Shown piece after piece: positions 24,201 through 32,812 of a DNA stretch of 64,000 nt (its first letter is position 1; each line of letters begins with the position of its first letter). The stretch comes from Verrucomicrobiaceae bacterium (GTDB lineage: Bacteria; Verrucomicrobiota; Verrucomicrobiia; Verrucomicrobiales; Akkermansiaceae), in contig JAIXPW010000258.1 of assembly GCA_027485995.1 (NCBI GenBank), forward strand, positions 46,609 to 110,608. Direction: 5' to 3'. A program made the position numbers and the translations under genes. The notes under the pieces were generated by a model that did not search any database, was not told the DNA's origin, and saw nothing but the letters and a program-made list of their open reading frames with translations.

Positions 24201-27200
24201 TCGATCGCCACCACGCCGCCATTGAGGATCATGGGGCCGGTGAAATCATTGAGCGTGGAAAGCGTCAGCGTTCCCGCTCCTGATTTCGTCAATCCTCCCG
24301 GGCCACTGATCGAACCCGTGCCGACAAAGGCATAATCCGTGGCGGCATTGACGGTCATGGCGGCCACCGGAAGCGAGGTCCCCAGCGTGACCGTCGGACT
24401 CGCCGCGCCCGTCGAGTCAAAGGTGACTGAATCTCCAGAAACAAAGCCATCCGCCAAACCGCTCTTCAGCCAGTTCGGGGAGCCGGAGAGATCCCAAGCC
24501 CCCAAGGTGCCCCTCCAGAGCACCGATGATGGAGAACGGGTGACAGGAACCGTGAGGGTGACCGCGCCGGAGGCCGCCGAGATCGAGTAGGGAGTCCCCG
24601 GAGGCACCGAGACCGAAAGATTGGAGGCATTTCCGGTCAGGGTGCCGGAGTAGGTGATCAGGGTGTAGGTGCCGGGCTGAAGGGGGCCGCTGAGGGATTT
24701 GATCACCAGGCCGACCTTGCCACTCAGCGAAAGGTTTCCAGTGATCGCGACCTTGTCGCTTGGACTCGTGAGGCCGGATGGATCGTTCGAAAGATCCAAT
24801 GCGAAATAGGAGCCGTCCTGAGCTGTTAGACCGCCGTTGAAACGAAGGGTTCCGGCATTTCCCATTCCCGAACCCGGAGTGACCCCGCCCCGGTAGGCGA
24901 TGGTGGCAGGCTGGTTGAAGGTCCCTGTTCCGGCGACGCGGCCTCCCGAAGTCCCTGCTGCGGGCGCCCCGCCCCAGGTTCCACCCCACACCGTCAGCGG
25001 ACTTTGGGAAAGCGTTCCATTGAGGACGAAGGCCCCGTCCCAGACCGTGGTTTTTCCTGAATGGGAATGGGTGCCTGTCAGGCTCATCGACGAAGCTCCG
25101 GCCTTCATCAGGCTCATGGTCCCTGCAAAGGAGCCAGCCGCGCCATCGAAGCTGAAGTTCTTCGGCGAGTAAACCGTCACCGCCGATGGCTGGAGGACGC
25201 CTGAAAGCGCGACCGTGGTCGAATTGTTCCCGCCGATGTCGAACCGCACGCTGTCGCCATTTGCAAAGGTGCTGTTGCTTCCGTTGCCCAGCCAGCTGTT
25301 CGTGGAGCCCACATCCCAGGTCGTTGAGCCTGCTCCACCGCGCCAGGCCAACTTGGCATCGACCATCGGAGGCGGTGGCGCAACGGTCATGCCAGTGCCA
25401 AGATAGTATTCGACATAACTCGCCTGAGCGTAGCCCTTCGTCGTCTGCTGGCAGCGATACTGCGGATTGTGCATCAGCGTGTAGATCCGCGTCGTCGAGC
25501 TGGTCTTCGGGGAGTAGATCCGGAGTTCGGAATTGTCATTTGCCACGCACAGCAGCTCCTCGCGCCAGTCGCCGAGGATGTCGCCCCAGAACGCCGGGCG
25601 ACCGCCATAGGCCTGATAGACTCCCGGTGGCGTTTCGTTGTAGATCGTGTAGGTGCGGGAGAAATTCCCCGGATCGGCCGGGTTGAACTTGCTGATCGCC
25701 GGTGACTCGGCCGTGCTGCCGACGGTCGCGACAAACTCCCGGCTCAGGTCGGCATCCCACCAGATGGCTTCAGGCGGAAAGGGACGCGCGGCATGGATCT
25801 GGGTCCCCTGGGCATTGAAGACTCCCGACTGGGTCGAGAAATACTCACATCCCTTGTAAGCCGGGTCGAGATCGGCCACCACCCCGCGCCCGACGTCCAC
25901 GACGCCCCCGGCGTAGCCCTTCTTGATCGCGACTCCTGTACCAGAGTCGTAGTAGGAGGTGGCGAGACCCGTGCCGTTGTTCTGTTGGATGATGAAGGTC
26001 TCCAGCCCCGGCCGGTCAGGATCCATGTCTGTTAGATGAAAGCGATCGCCGTGCACCACCTCGGGCAGATTGAACTTCTGGGCGCCGTTGTCATCGAGGA
26101 CATAACCGATATCGACAAACTCGTCCTTCCCGTCGTTCTCGACATCCGCGATCCGGATCTGGTGGCCCTCGGGGGCATGGATGGCACCACTATCGACCCA
26201 CGACCAGCGCTGGGTGAGCGTGCCGTTCCTCCAATCCCAGGCGGTGATCGTTCCATGAAAGGCATTGCTCGCATCCCGGTTCTTGGCGGCGAGGAGGACG
26301 GAGGGTTTCTGTCCGTCGAGGTAAAGGATTCCCATGTGGCCGTTCATCGGTCCATCCGCCAGGCGCGGATTCGGCACCGTGGCGCTGGCAAGCTCCGCTC
26401 CGCTGAGTCCATCGACGATCGAAAGGAACTGGACGTTGTCGCTCGCCCCTCCGGATTTCACCGCGCCGTTTCCGAAGATGACCCCATTCGAGGTGCGGAT
26501 GATCACCTCGGACCGACCGTCGCCATTCAGGTCATAGACCGTCACATTGTCGCCATGGCCGATGCCGACGGCCGATGAGCCGGGTTCGATGTTGTATTGA
26601 TAGACGCTGTTAGGGCCCATGTTCATCTGCCAGAGCAGGGAACCGTCCCGCTTGTAGGCCTGGAGCCACTGGCGGGCCGCGACACTTGGATTATAGCGAT
26701 CGACCACGAAATCGAACTCGCCATCCCCGTCGAGGTCGCCCACCCAACAGAACTTGATCTTGTAGGAGACCCCCGCTCCCGCATCGTCGGGAGTCGGCTG
26801 AAGGGGCACGGGAACGTACTGCCTGGTGGGCGGGTTGGCTGGAAGTGAAACGGCGGCGGCGGTCAGGGTGTTCGCCCATAGGTCCGAAACCTCCACCCCA
26901 TTGAGAACCGGCCTAACAGAATAGGTGTAGGGCGTCGTCGCCAGGTTGGGAGGCGTATCGAGGTAGTCCGTGGTTGTCCCGAGCGGGGCAGCGTTGACCT
27001 TGACCGCCGCCGCTCCGTTGGCGGAACGGTAGAGGTTGAAAGTGAGGTCGGCGGGATCATTCCCGAGCAAGCGCCAGCCGACATAGACCTGGGTGCTGTT
27101 GCTGCGGAGCGCGATCAATCCACGGCCCAGTCGCTCCATCTGTCTCTGGGCCAGGGCGGCCTGAGGCAGGAGGAACAAGCTGAACAGCACCGCGAGGGTT

Positions 27201-27220
27201 CTCCAGATCGGGCGTCTCAT
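21245..27220 (-). CDS. Secreted rhamnogalacturonan lyase (PL11) fused to a long array of autotransporter-associated repeats
   Basis: A 1991-residue protein from ATG 27220 (MRRPIWRTLAVLFSLFLLPQ signal peptide). Residues about 25-620 form a PL11 eight-bladed propeller like YesW/YesX. It opens RQMERLGRGLIALRS and holds the calcium-binding repeats GDLDGDGEFDFVVDRYNP, YDLNGDGRSEVIIRT and IADVENDGKDEFVDIG. The lyase part ends near RCQQTTKGYAQASYVEYYLG. More than 1200 residues of beta-strand repeats follow (LSKTGSGTLILASANTYTGG, LEKTGTGTLTLTSANTFSGG, LVKSGTGSLTLAGVNTYTGS). The end is the same C-terminal module as in the PL4 protein (DPDGDGTSNLAEFRLGLDPKSG ... YRVVLLP). It lacks a translocator barrel and a recognisable PEP-CTERM tail. 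It cleaves the rhamnogalacturonan I backbone, by family knowledge. Confidence 0.92.
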   Translation of the reverse strand: MRRPIWRTLAVLFSLFLLPQAALAQRQMERLGRGLIALRSNSTQVYVGWRLLGNDPADLTFNLYRSANGAAAVKVNAAPLGTTTDYLDTPPNLATTPYTYSVRPVLNGVEVSDLWANTLTAAAVSLPANPPTRQYVPVPLQPTPDDAGAGVSYKIKFCWVGDLDGDGEFDFVVDRYNPSVAARQWLQAYKRDGSLLWQMNMGPNSVYQYNIEPGSSAVGIGHGDNVTVYDLNGDGRSEVIIRTSNGVIFGNGAVKSGGASDNVQFLSIVDGLSGAELASATVPNPRLADGPMNGHMGILYLDGQKPSVLLAAKNRDASNAFHGTITAWDWRNGTLTQRWSWVDSGAIHAPEGHQIRIADVENDGKDEFVDIGYVLDDNGAQKFNLPEVVHGDRFHLTDMDPDRPGLETFIIQQNNGTGLATSYYDSGTGVAIKKGYAGGVVDVGRGVVADLDPAYKGCEYFSTQSGVFNAQGTQIHAARPFPPEAIWWDADLSREFVATVGSTAESPAISKFNPADPGNFSRTYTIYNETPPGVYQAYGGRPAFWGDILGDWREELLCVANDNSELRIYSPKTSSTTRIYTLMHNPQYRCQQTTKGYAQASYVEYYLGTGMTVAPPPPMVDAKLAWRGGAGSTTWDVGSTNSWLGNGSNSTFANGDSVRFDIGGNNSTTVALSGVLQPSAVTVYSPKNFSFDGAAGSFAGTMSLMKAGASSMSLTGTHSHSGKTTVWDGAFVLNGTLSQSPLTVWGGTWGGAPAAGTSGGRVAGTGTFNQPATIAYRGGVTPGSGMGNAGTLRFNGGLTAQDGSYFALDLSNDPSGLTSPSDKVAITGNLSLSGKVGLVIKSLSGPLQPGTYTLITYSGTLTGNASNLSVSVPPGTPYSISAASGAVTLTVPVTRSPSSVLWRGTLGAWDLSGSPNWLKSGLADGFVSGDSVTFDSTGAASPTVTLGTSLPVAAMTVNAATDYAFVGTGSISGPGGLTKSGAGTLTLSTLNDFTGPMILNGGVVAIDSLGDAGFPSSIGAAPAAATNLVLNGGTLRLTGQQTNTNRSLTLGAAGGSLDVANAASSMQISGVITGGGGLSKTGSGTLILASANTYTGGTTILGGTVYLAGATANSSGLGPGTITFSNGTLTMANVQASETAAWNMVVPAGASGRLNADGRCSLTGSLSGDGTFTYYSPYIRSDLKGNWSSFTGQLNLSTDADGSEMRVTNSFGFGTAALNLGANSYVYFNLTNTSPTLNVGELTGDPTSGLSGGPSAGSTVTWRIGGRNTNATFAGLIQNGTGPTAITKNGSGIWTLTGACTHTGATTVSAGTLRINGTTSGSAVTVQAAAALGGSGTITGNVTLQSGALMEHGALGSVPLAITGNLNFGSTAIVRPVEGIAIAPGTYTLITYTGTLTGSPSLSWQAPIGSSLIATFDTSVSGQVKMTLAEPPGVANLIWTGASGFNWDTTSVNWTNGAAGSAFTNGSSVSFTNFGNATSPINVALDVEPLAFQFDSSKNYSLGGVGRITGETSLEKTGTGTLTLTSANTFSGGTTISGGTLAISNAAALGTGPVVLAGGTWATGALTPNNPIVVSSNSTISGGSGSGAHGIKAVSGAQILTLTATNVFDLEGSLAGFSGTIFLNGSGSFRLFGSAGSSTAAFDLGTRSLGARSGSAFSLGSLTGASGSSLGGANGYASAVTYTIGGNNQSTTFSGIITNGNLTTSAGNITHLVKSGTGSLTLAGVNTYTGSTTVSSGALLVSGSLANTSVSISTSGTLGGTGTLSGNVVCNGTLAPGLAVGTLSLNAGLVLAPTSVLRFDLGSTSDRVVVNGNVTLAGTLNVSAAPGFGPGTYNLISYSGSLTDETGLLIGTMPDGFEATVNTSVGGQVQLVVTAILTPFEEWQIANFGSVSSPNAAPTADPDGDGTSNLAEFRLGLDPKSGSSSFKASGSRGPAGFTLIWPAAAGLDFEVQRSLSPDSTWVPLGTVNGVGTFTDVNPPAQRAFYRVVLLP

Positions 27221-27516
27221 GGGTTTGTGACGCGACAGGAAGCCCTGCCGCATCTGACAATCTCCTACCGCTGGCCACTTCAGTCCATCCCGCGTACGGG
27301 TTAAGGCGTGAGTCCCTTGGGTCCATCAAGGCCATCAAGCGACTCATCATCCCGACCAAGCCACAAGCATCCAGGATCGACTGTGGGCTTCTTGCTCCGT
27401 GGACTGAACCGTCCGCATGGCTGCGTTCGGAGCACTTGTTATCTTTCAAACGCTCTTGGGCGAATTTGATTTTTAGGATTGTGCCAAGGGTCGGTCCCCC
27501 CCCAATTTCTAGCAGG

Positions 27517-28665
27517 GTGAACTATCTATTTTATGACGACAGCCCAGTCTTTGGCGGGCACGAGGTGATGACACTTCTCGGGATCGAGGCACTCTTGTCG
27601 GAACCGGGAGTCAGCGTCCGGTTTCTGGCGAGCGAACACAATTCCGTCCTGCTGGAAAAACTCAAAGGAATCGCCGCGAGGTACCCCTCGCTTCAGGTCG
27701 AGCCCATACAGGCGAAATCCAGCAAGCTGGAAGGTCTGAAAAACAGGCTCATTGGCGGCAGGGTGACCCAGCTCGCCGACCGGCTGACGGCTTGTCAACC
27801 TTCGCTGGTGGTGGCGGTTCAGGGCAACATCGAGCATTCCTCTCTGGCCCTTCTGGCAGCCCGTCGGGCTGGCATTCCCGTGGCGAGCTACATTCCGGTA
27901 CCGCATTCCCATGTTGAGATGGGAGCCAAATTCGGAGCCTTGAGGGATCTGACCACCCCCTATCTCTTCAAGCTCCCGGATCGCTTCATCACCATCTCCC
28001 ATGAAATGGCCCGCCGGCTCCGGGGGCGTGGCGCGGACTGTCCGATCGACATCGTTTACAATGGTGTCGATGTCACCCGTTTCCAGCCTGTGGAAAAAGC
28101 TTCGGCCCGTGCCGCCCTCGGCGTGCCTGGAGACGGCATCCTCCTCGGGCTGGTCGGACGGATCGAGTTCAAGCAGAAGCAGCAGGATCTGCTTCTCCAA
28201 GCCCTGAAATCCCAGCCGGGTCTGGCCGAGCGCTTTCGTGTGGTCTTCGCCGGGGACGGACCGGATCGGGAGGCCCTGCTTGCGATGGCCTCGGAACCTC
28301 CGTTCCAAGGGAGGGTCACCGTGCTGCCGTGGGTGGACACCGCGCAGCTCTACCCAGCCCTCGACGTGCTGGTGATCCCCTCCCGCTACGAAGGGCTGCC
28401 ACTGGTCATGCTGGAGGCACTGGCCTGCGAAACGGCGGTCTTGGGCAGTGACCGGGATGGCATGAAGGACGTTCTGCCGGAGTCCTGGCGTTTTCCGCCT
28501 GACTCATCCGCCGCACTCGGAAGCCACTTGCAACAACTCGGAATTCAACAGGAACTCTCCCCGCCCGCCGAACTGGTGGAGCGGATCCGCCACGAAATGA
28601 GCCTCCAGGCGTTTTCCAACTCATTCAGAGAGACCCTTCAGTCGATGGCGGCATCTGGCAAATGA
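27517..28665 (+). CDS. GT4-family glycosyltransferase, start of exopolysaccharide locus
   Basis: About 382 residues if translation begins at the GTG at 27517 (VNYLFYDDSPVFGGHEVMTL); an in-frame ATG at 27436 would add 27 unlikely residues. The N-terminal Rossmann domain begins with YDDSPVFGGHEV. The C-terminal GT-B domain has LVGRIEFKQKQQDLLLQAL, then VFAGDGPD, and the donor-binding EGLPLVMLEALACETAVLGS motif. The IVYNGVDVTRF segment is typical of GT4. It lies 93 bases before the GumC-like gene on the same strand. It adds a sugar in repeat-unit assembly; donor unknown. The first 80 bases upstream are divergent from the PL11 gene. Confidence 0.87.
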   Translation: MNYLFYDDSPVFGGHEVMTLLGIEALLSEPGVSVRFLASEHNSVLLEKLKGIAARYPSLQVEPIQAKSSKLEGLKNRLIGGRVTQLADRLTACQPSLVVAVQGNIEHSSLALLAARRAGIPVASYIPVPHSHVEMGAKFGALRDLTTPYLFKLPDRFITISHEMARRLRGRGADCPIDIVYNGVDVTRFQPVEKASARAALGVPGDGILLGLVGRIEFKQKQQDLLLQALKSQPGLAERFRVVFAGDGPDREALLAMASEPPFQGRVTVLPWVDTAQLYPALDVLVIPSRYEGLPLVMLEALACETAVLGSDRDGMKDVLPESWRFPPDSSAALGSHLQQLGIQQELSPPAELVERIRHEMSLQAFSNSFRETLQSMAASGK

Positions 28666-28758
28666 GTCGATCCTCTTTGACACTTGCCAAATTGATTCAG
28701 AGATCGTTACCTTCCTGCTGTCGGAAGTTTCAAAGCCAGTTCAGTTGCAACGTCCAAC

Positions 28759-30762
28759 ATGAATTCCACCACCAACCCGGAATCACAGACCTCAACCGAG
28801 GCATGGGTTGATGGACAGTTCGACCCGAGTCAACGATCTAGAACAGGAACGGATCCCCAGGCTGCTGCGGCGAGCCGGAAGACCTTCAAGTTCCCCCTGC
28901 CGTTCGATCCTTTCCGGCTGCTTTCGGGAATCTTCAGCCGCTGGCCCTTCATCCTGCTGTGTGTGATCGTGGCCGCATTTGCGGGAGCGTCCGTGGGTCG
29001 CCTGCTCTCAAGGCCCTCCTTCAGCCTGTCGGTGTCCCTGCTGAAGCGCAAGGTCCCCCAGAGCATGCAGACCGGAGAAGTCGGTCAGGCCTATCGACCT
29101 GCCGACCTCAATGACCCGACGCTGCTGGCCACCCTGCTCGCGGTCGAGCCACTGGAGAACGCCGCCCACAGGACCAACAACGGACTTGATGCCTCCACGG
29201 CGCGGAGATGTGTCGATGCCGCCCAGCAGAAAGGCACCGACATCTATTTCATCACCTACCATTCCCCGGTGAGCGCTGAGGATGCGGTGGAGTTCCTTCA
29301 AATCTGGGCTGAGGAAATCAACAACTACACCAAGCGGCTCCAGCAGTCTGACGCCATCGGAGTCAGGGATATCCTCAAGACCGAGGTGACCGATCTCGAC
29401 AAGCAACTGGACAGCATCAACCGGCAGATCCTCGATTTCTCGCGCGACAAGCAATTCCTCGGCACCCAGAGCCAGGTCCTCGCCGCACTGAACCAGCTCG
29501 GCCAGGTGACCCTCGAGCTTGAGAATGCGAAGTCGGCGCTCGCAGCGAAGGAATCCCAGATCAAATCCATCACCGAGGAAATCCAGAGGCAGAGCCCGAT
29601 TGAATCCCAGATCAAGATCGCCCGCGAGGAGGTCTCCAATCTTCGCTCCACCTACACGGACGAGAATCCCTTGGTGAAGGCCAAGCTCCAGGCCATCGAG
29701 TATCTTGAAGAGAACCTCAAGAAGACAAAATCCTCAGGCCCCGTCGAGATCGAGAGCTACACGGGTACTCCGATCGGCAACCAGCTTTACCTGGACATCC
29801 TTTCCTGCCGCAATGAACGCAATGAGTTCGCAGGAAAGGTGGAAACCTATACACGGCTTCGGGACACCGTGCAGAAGCGCGTTGACGAGTTTCCTGCCAT
29901 CGTCAGCCGTTATGAGGAGCTCCAGAAGTTGAGGGAAGGTTTGTTGAACTCCCGTTCGCTGCTGAACAACCGCTTGAAGGAAACCGAGATCTTCGCCTCC
30001 GGCTCCCCCGGATACTGGCAGGTCTTCCAAGGCCCGAACATCCGCGACGTCACGGCGGATTCGATGATGAAAAAGCCGGTCCTGCTGGGTGTGGTTGGAG
30101 GCTTGTTCGGTTTGTTTTCAGGAGTCGTGCTGATCCTGGTGGTCACCTCCCGATCGAAGTCGCGGAGCGTTCTCGAATGCTGCACGGCTTGCCAGGCTCC
30201 CTTCCTCGTCCGCTTTTCCCCCAACCGTCTCACTGACCAGCCGTTCGATGAGCTCTGGACCCAGTGCCTTGCAGATGCCTTTGCCCAGAGGGATGGCAGG
30301 CTCCTGTTCTGGTCCGGATTTGCCGCAGCCAGCGATGAACGGATCTTCTGGACTCAACTCGCGGACGCGGCAAGACGCGATGGTGGCACCGTGCCGACCG
30401 TGGTGGACCTGACACCAGACGGGCTGTGGACCGGAGACGAGTTGCCTCCCGTGACCTGGACCAGCGAAGAAGGCTCGACTGCGCCACATGTTTACCGTGC
30501 CACCAAACTGCCTCCCGCGTCCGGTCGGAATCTCTTGAAGGACACCACCGAGTGGTTCTGCCTGGCATCCGGCCACTCGGACCACTTGAAGCGCGCAGGA
30601 AGTCCACGCGAACTCCTGTCGCTCGGGCTGCCGCCCTGCACCGGGGTGGTCGCCGCAGTCGACAGCCCCAAGAGCCTCGTCCGCAGAGCTGCGGACTCAC
30701 TTTCGGTCCTCGTGGCCCGCCACTTCAGTCGTTCTCCCATCCCTGTCTCGACCCATGACTAG
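28759..30762 (+). CDS. GumC/Wzz-type polysaccharide co-polymerase with degenerate kinase-like C-terminal domain
   Basis: A 667-residue inner-membrane protein. Helix 1 (residues about 72-92, WPFILLCVIVAAFAGASVG) is followed by a periplasmic Wzz domain and coiled coil (about 210-330, DILKTEVTDLDKQLDSINRQ). Helix 2 is at about 438-460 (VLLGVVGGLFGLFSGVVLIL), preceded by FQGPNIRD. Residues 495-665 look like the fold of a BY-type tyrosine kinase (FDELWTQCLADAF, RLLFWSGFAAASDERIFWTQLADAARRDG). The Walker A glycines and Lys are absent, as is a Tyr-rich tail, so it is probably catalytically inactive. The stop overlaps the next gene by 8 bases. It works with the Wza-like proteins in polymer length control and export. 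Confidence 0.88.
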   Translation: MNSTTNPESQTSTEAWVDGQFDPSQRSRTGTDPQAAAASRKTFKFPLPFDPFRLLSGIFSRWPFILLCVIVAAFAGASVGRLLSRPSFSLSVSLLKRKVPQSMQTGEVGQAYRPADLNDPTLLATLLAVEPLENAAHRTNNGLDASTARRCVDAAQQKGTDIYFITYHSPVSAEDAVEFLQIWAEEINNYTKRLQQSDAIGVRDILKTEVTDLDKQLDSINRQILDFSRDKQFLGTQSQVLAALNQLGQVTLELENAKSALAAKESQIKSITEEIQRQSPIESQIKIAREEVSNLRSTYTDENPLVKAKLQAIEYLEENLKKTKSSGPVEIESYTGTPIGNQLYLDILSCRNERNEFAGKVETYTRLRDTVQKRVDEFPAIVSRYEELQKLREGLLNSRSLLNNRLKETEIFASGSPGYWQVFQGPNIRDVTADSMMKKPVLLGVVGGLFGLFSGVVLILVVTSRSKSRSVLECCTACQAPFLVRFSPNRLTDQPFDELWTQCLADAFAQRDGRLLFWSGFAAASDERIFWTQLADAARRDGGTVPTVVDLTPDGLWTGDELPPVTWTSEEGSTAPHVYRATKLPPASGRNLLKDTTEWFCLASGHSDHLKRAGSPRELLSLGLPPCTGVVAAVDSPKSLVRRAADSLSVLVARHFSRSPIPVSTHD

Positions 30763-31732
30763 GGCCCTCATCTTCCTCACCGTTCTGACCCCCGCACTGC
30801 TGGTTGCCCAGCAGGAACCGGTTCCGGGCAACCAAGGGAAGCCCGCCGGGGCGGTCTCGTGGCGACAGCGCTACGAACTTGGACCCGGGGATGTGCTCAA
30901 TTTCTCCCTCTATGGCCGACCGGAGCTTGATCGCCGGGGATTGAGGATCGCGCCGGATGGCACGGTGAACTTCCTGGAGGCTCATGAAGTGTCGATCGCA
31001 GGCAAGACCATCGACGAAGCCCGCCTGATCCTTGAGCAGAAGCTCACGTCCCATTTCAAGAATCCCCGCATCATCATCACTCCCGAGGAGATCGGCAGCA
31101 AGCGGTTCACCATTCTCGGAAAGGTCATCAACAAGGGAGTCTACACCCTCGACAGGCCCATGACCCTGGTGGAAGCCGTCGCCAATGCCGGCGGCATGGA
31201 GACCGGGCTTTACGAGAAAAGCACGGTGGAACTCGCGGATCTCGACCGTTCGTTCATCTCGCGGGACGGCCAGCCGATGAAGGTCAACTTCAGGAAGTTG
31301 TTTCTCGAAAGCGACATGAAGGAGAATCTGGCGATCGAGCCCGGTGACTTCATCTACATCGCTTCCACCGTGATGAACCAATACTATGTCTTTGGAGCGG
31401 TGCGTTCGCCGGGTGTGCAGGGCTTTTCGCCTGGAGCCAGCGTCGCCAGCACCATGGCCAGACGCGAGGGCCTCACTGAAAAAGCCTGGCTGGACCGCAT
31501 CCTCGTCGTGCGTGGAACTCTCGACCGCCCGGAGGTGATTCCGGTCAATCTGAAGCGCATCCTTGCCGGCCAGGAGAAGGATTTCCCGCTGCTTCCCCGT
31601 GACATCGTGTATGTGGCCGACCGCCCCTGGGCCAAGGCCGAGGAGATTCTCGGACAGGCCACCCGGGCCTTCATTTCCGGCGCGACCACCGGCTGGGTGA
31701 ACACCAACGTTGAGACCGTTCTCGGCCGTTAG
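30755..31732 (+). CDS. Wza-like polysaccharide export protein with SLBB domains
   Basis: 325 residues with a signal peptide (MTRALIFLTVLTPALLVAQQ). The poly-export domain is at about residues 40-115 (YELGPGDVLNFSLYGRPELD ... LRIAPDGTVNFL). SLBB domains follow: ILGKVINKGVYTLDRPMTLVEAVANAGG (about 125-155) and VFGAVRSPGVQGFSPGASVASTMAR (about 210-235). The closing VNLKRILAGQEKDFPLLPRDIVYVAD is the usual C-terminal motif. No lipobox is visible, unlike the next gene, so the two may form a hetero-complex or act at different sites. It is translationally coupled to the GumC-like gene. Confidence 0.92.
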   Translation: MTRALIFLTVLTPALLVAQQEPVPGNQGKPAGAVSWRQRYELGPGDVLNFSLYGRPELDRRGLRIAPDGTVNFLEAHEVSIAGKTIDEARLILEQKLTSHFKNPRIIITPEEIGSKRFTILGKVINKGVYTLDRPMTLVEAVANAGGMETGLYEKSTVELADLDRSFISRDGQPMKVNFRKLFLESDMKENLAIEPGDFIYIASTVMNQYYVFGAVRSPGVQGFSPGASVASTMARREGLTEKAWLDRILVVRGTLDRPEVIPVNLKRILAGQEKDFPLLPRDIVYVADRPWAKAEEILGQATRAFISGATTGWVNTNVETVLGR

Positions 31733-31741
31733 CCCCTTTCC

Positions 31742-32812
31742 ATGAAGTCCCCTTTCCTGCGCATCGCCTTGCTTGCAGCCCCGCTGATCTTCGGGAGTTG
31801 TCGGTCAACCGCGCCGGATGGCTTCAAGCTGGAGGTGGAAGGTCAGGCCCAGGAACCTTCCTTCCAGAGCGTCTCGATGAAGAAGGGCATTGATCCCGCA
31901 TGGCTCAAGCCACCCGTGGAGCCCTATCGGCTGGGACCGGGTGATCTCGTCGAAATCGAGGTCGCGGAAGTCGGAGGAACCCTCTCCAGGACCTTTGTCA
32001 TGCCGGATGGCATGGTTTACTACAACCTTGCCGGTGGAGTGAAAGCCGAGGGACTCACTGTTTACGAGTTGTCGAAATCACTCAAGGAAGCCCTGATGCG
32101 GGACTACACCGACCCTCTGGTCCATGTCAGCATCGTCGAGGTGAAGTCGCGGCGGTACTGGATCCTCGGGCGGGTCTTCAAGCCCGGCATTTTCCCGCTT
32201 CGACAGCCAACCACCCTGCTGGAGGCCATTTCCCAATCCGGCGGGCTTTTCACCTCACAGTTCTCGGGAACCACCGAGGAGCTCGCCGACCTCGACAGCA
32301 GCGTGGTGATCCGCAATGGCCGCATCCTGCCCGTGGATTTCAAATCCCTGGTCTATCAAGGTAAAACCTCGCAGAACATTTATCTGCAGCACAACGACTT
32401 TGTCTATATCCCTTCCTCCCAGTCCGGAAACGTGCTGCTCCTCGGAACGGTCAAGGAACCGAAGTCGGTGGCCTTCCGCAATTCACTCTCGGTGGTGGAA
32501 TGCCTCGCCTATGGAAAAGGCCCGGCTGAGGGTGCCTATCTCCGCAAGGTGGTGATCGTCCGGGGCAGCATGAGCCAGCCCAAGGTGGCGACCGTCGATG
32601 TCCAGGCCATCATCACAGGCAAGGCTCCGAACGTGAGCCTGCGGCCTGGTGACATCGTCTGGGTGCCGAGAAGTCCGTTCTCGACCCTCAGTGAAGGAGT
32701 CGAACTCGTCTTCCGCGACGCGGCGAGGACGATTGCCATCAACGAGGGGGCCGCCCTCGGGGGCTCGAATCAGAAGTCCCAGCTCACTTTACCCGCGGTT
32801 TCCTCTCCCTGA
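31742..32812 (+). CDS. Second Wza-like polysaccharide export protein, lipoprotein
   Basis: 356 residues with a lipobox (APLIFGSC, Cys20), then a poly-export domain (YRLGPGDLVEIEVAEVGG ... FVMPDGMVYYNLAGG). Two SLBB domains follow (ILGRVFKPGIFPLRQPTTLLEAISQSGG; LLGTVKEPKSVAFRNSLSVVECLA), with the terminal VDVQAIITGKAPNVSLRPGD and a further FSTLSEGVELVFRDAARTI helix that could be the outer-membrane helix of Wza. It starts nine bases after the first wza-like stop. The last 29 bases overlap the 3' end of the convergent wzy-like gene. Confidence 0.92.
   Translation: MKSPFLRIALLAAPLIFGSCRSTAPDGFKLEVEGQAQEPSFQSVSMKKGIDPAWLKPPVEPYRLGPGDLVEIEVAEVGGTLSRTFVMPDGMVYYNLAGGVKAEGLTVYELSKSLKEALMRDYTDPLVHVSIVEVKSRRYWILGRVFKPGIFPLRQPTTLLEAISQSGGLFTSQFSGTTEELADLDSSVVIRNGRILPVDFKSLVYQGKTSQNIYLQHNDFVYIPSSQSGNVLLLGTVKEPKSVAFRNSLSVVECLAYGKGPAEGAYLRKVVIVRGSMSQPKVATVDVQAIITGKAPNVSLRPGDIVWVPRSPFSTLSEGVELVFRDAARTIAINEGAALGGSNQKSQLTLPAVSSP

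Noticed and set aside
17505..27220. Classification of the two lyases as true type V autotransporters
   Set aside because: No C-terminal beta-barrel translocator is present; both end in a soluble-looking module.
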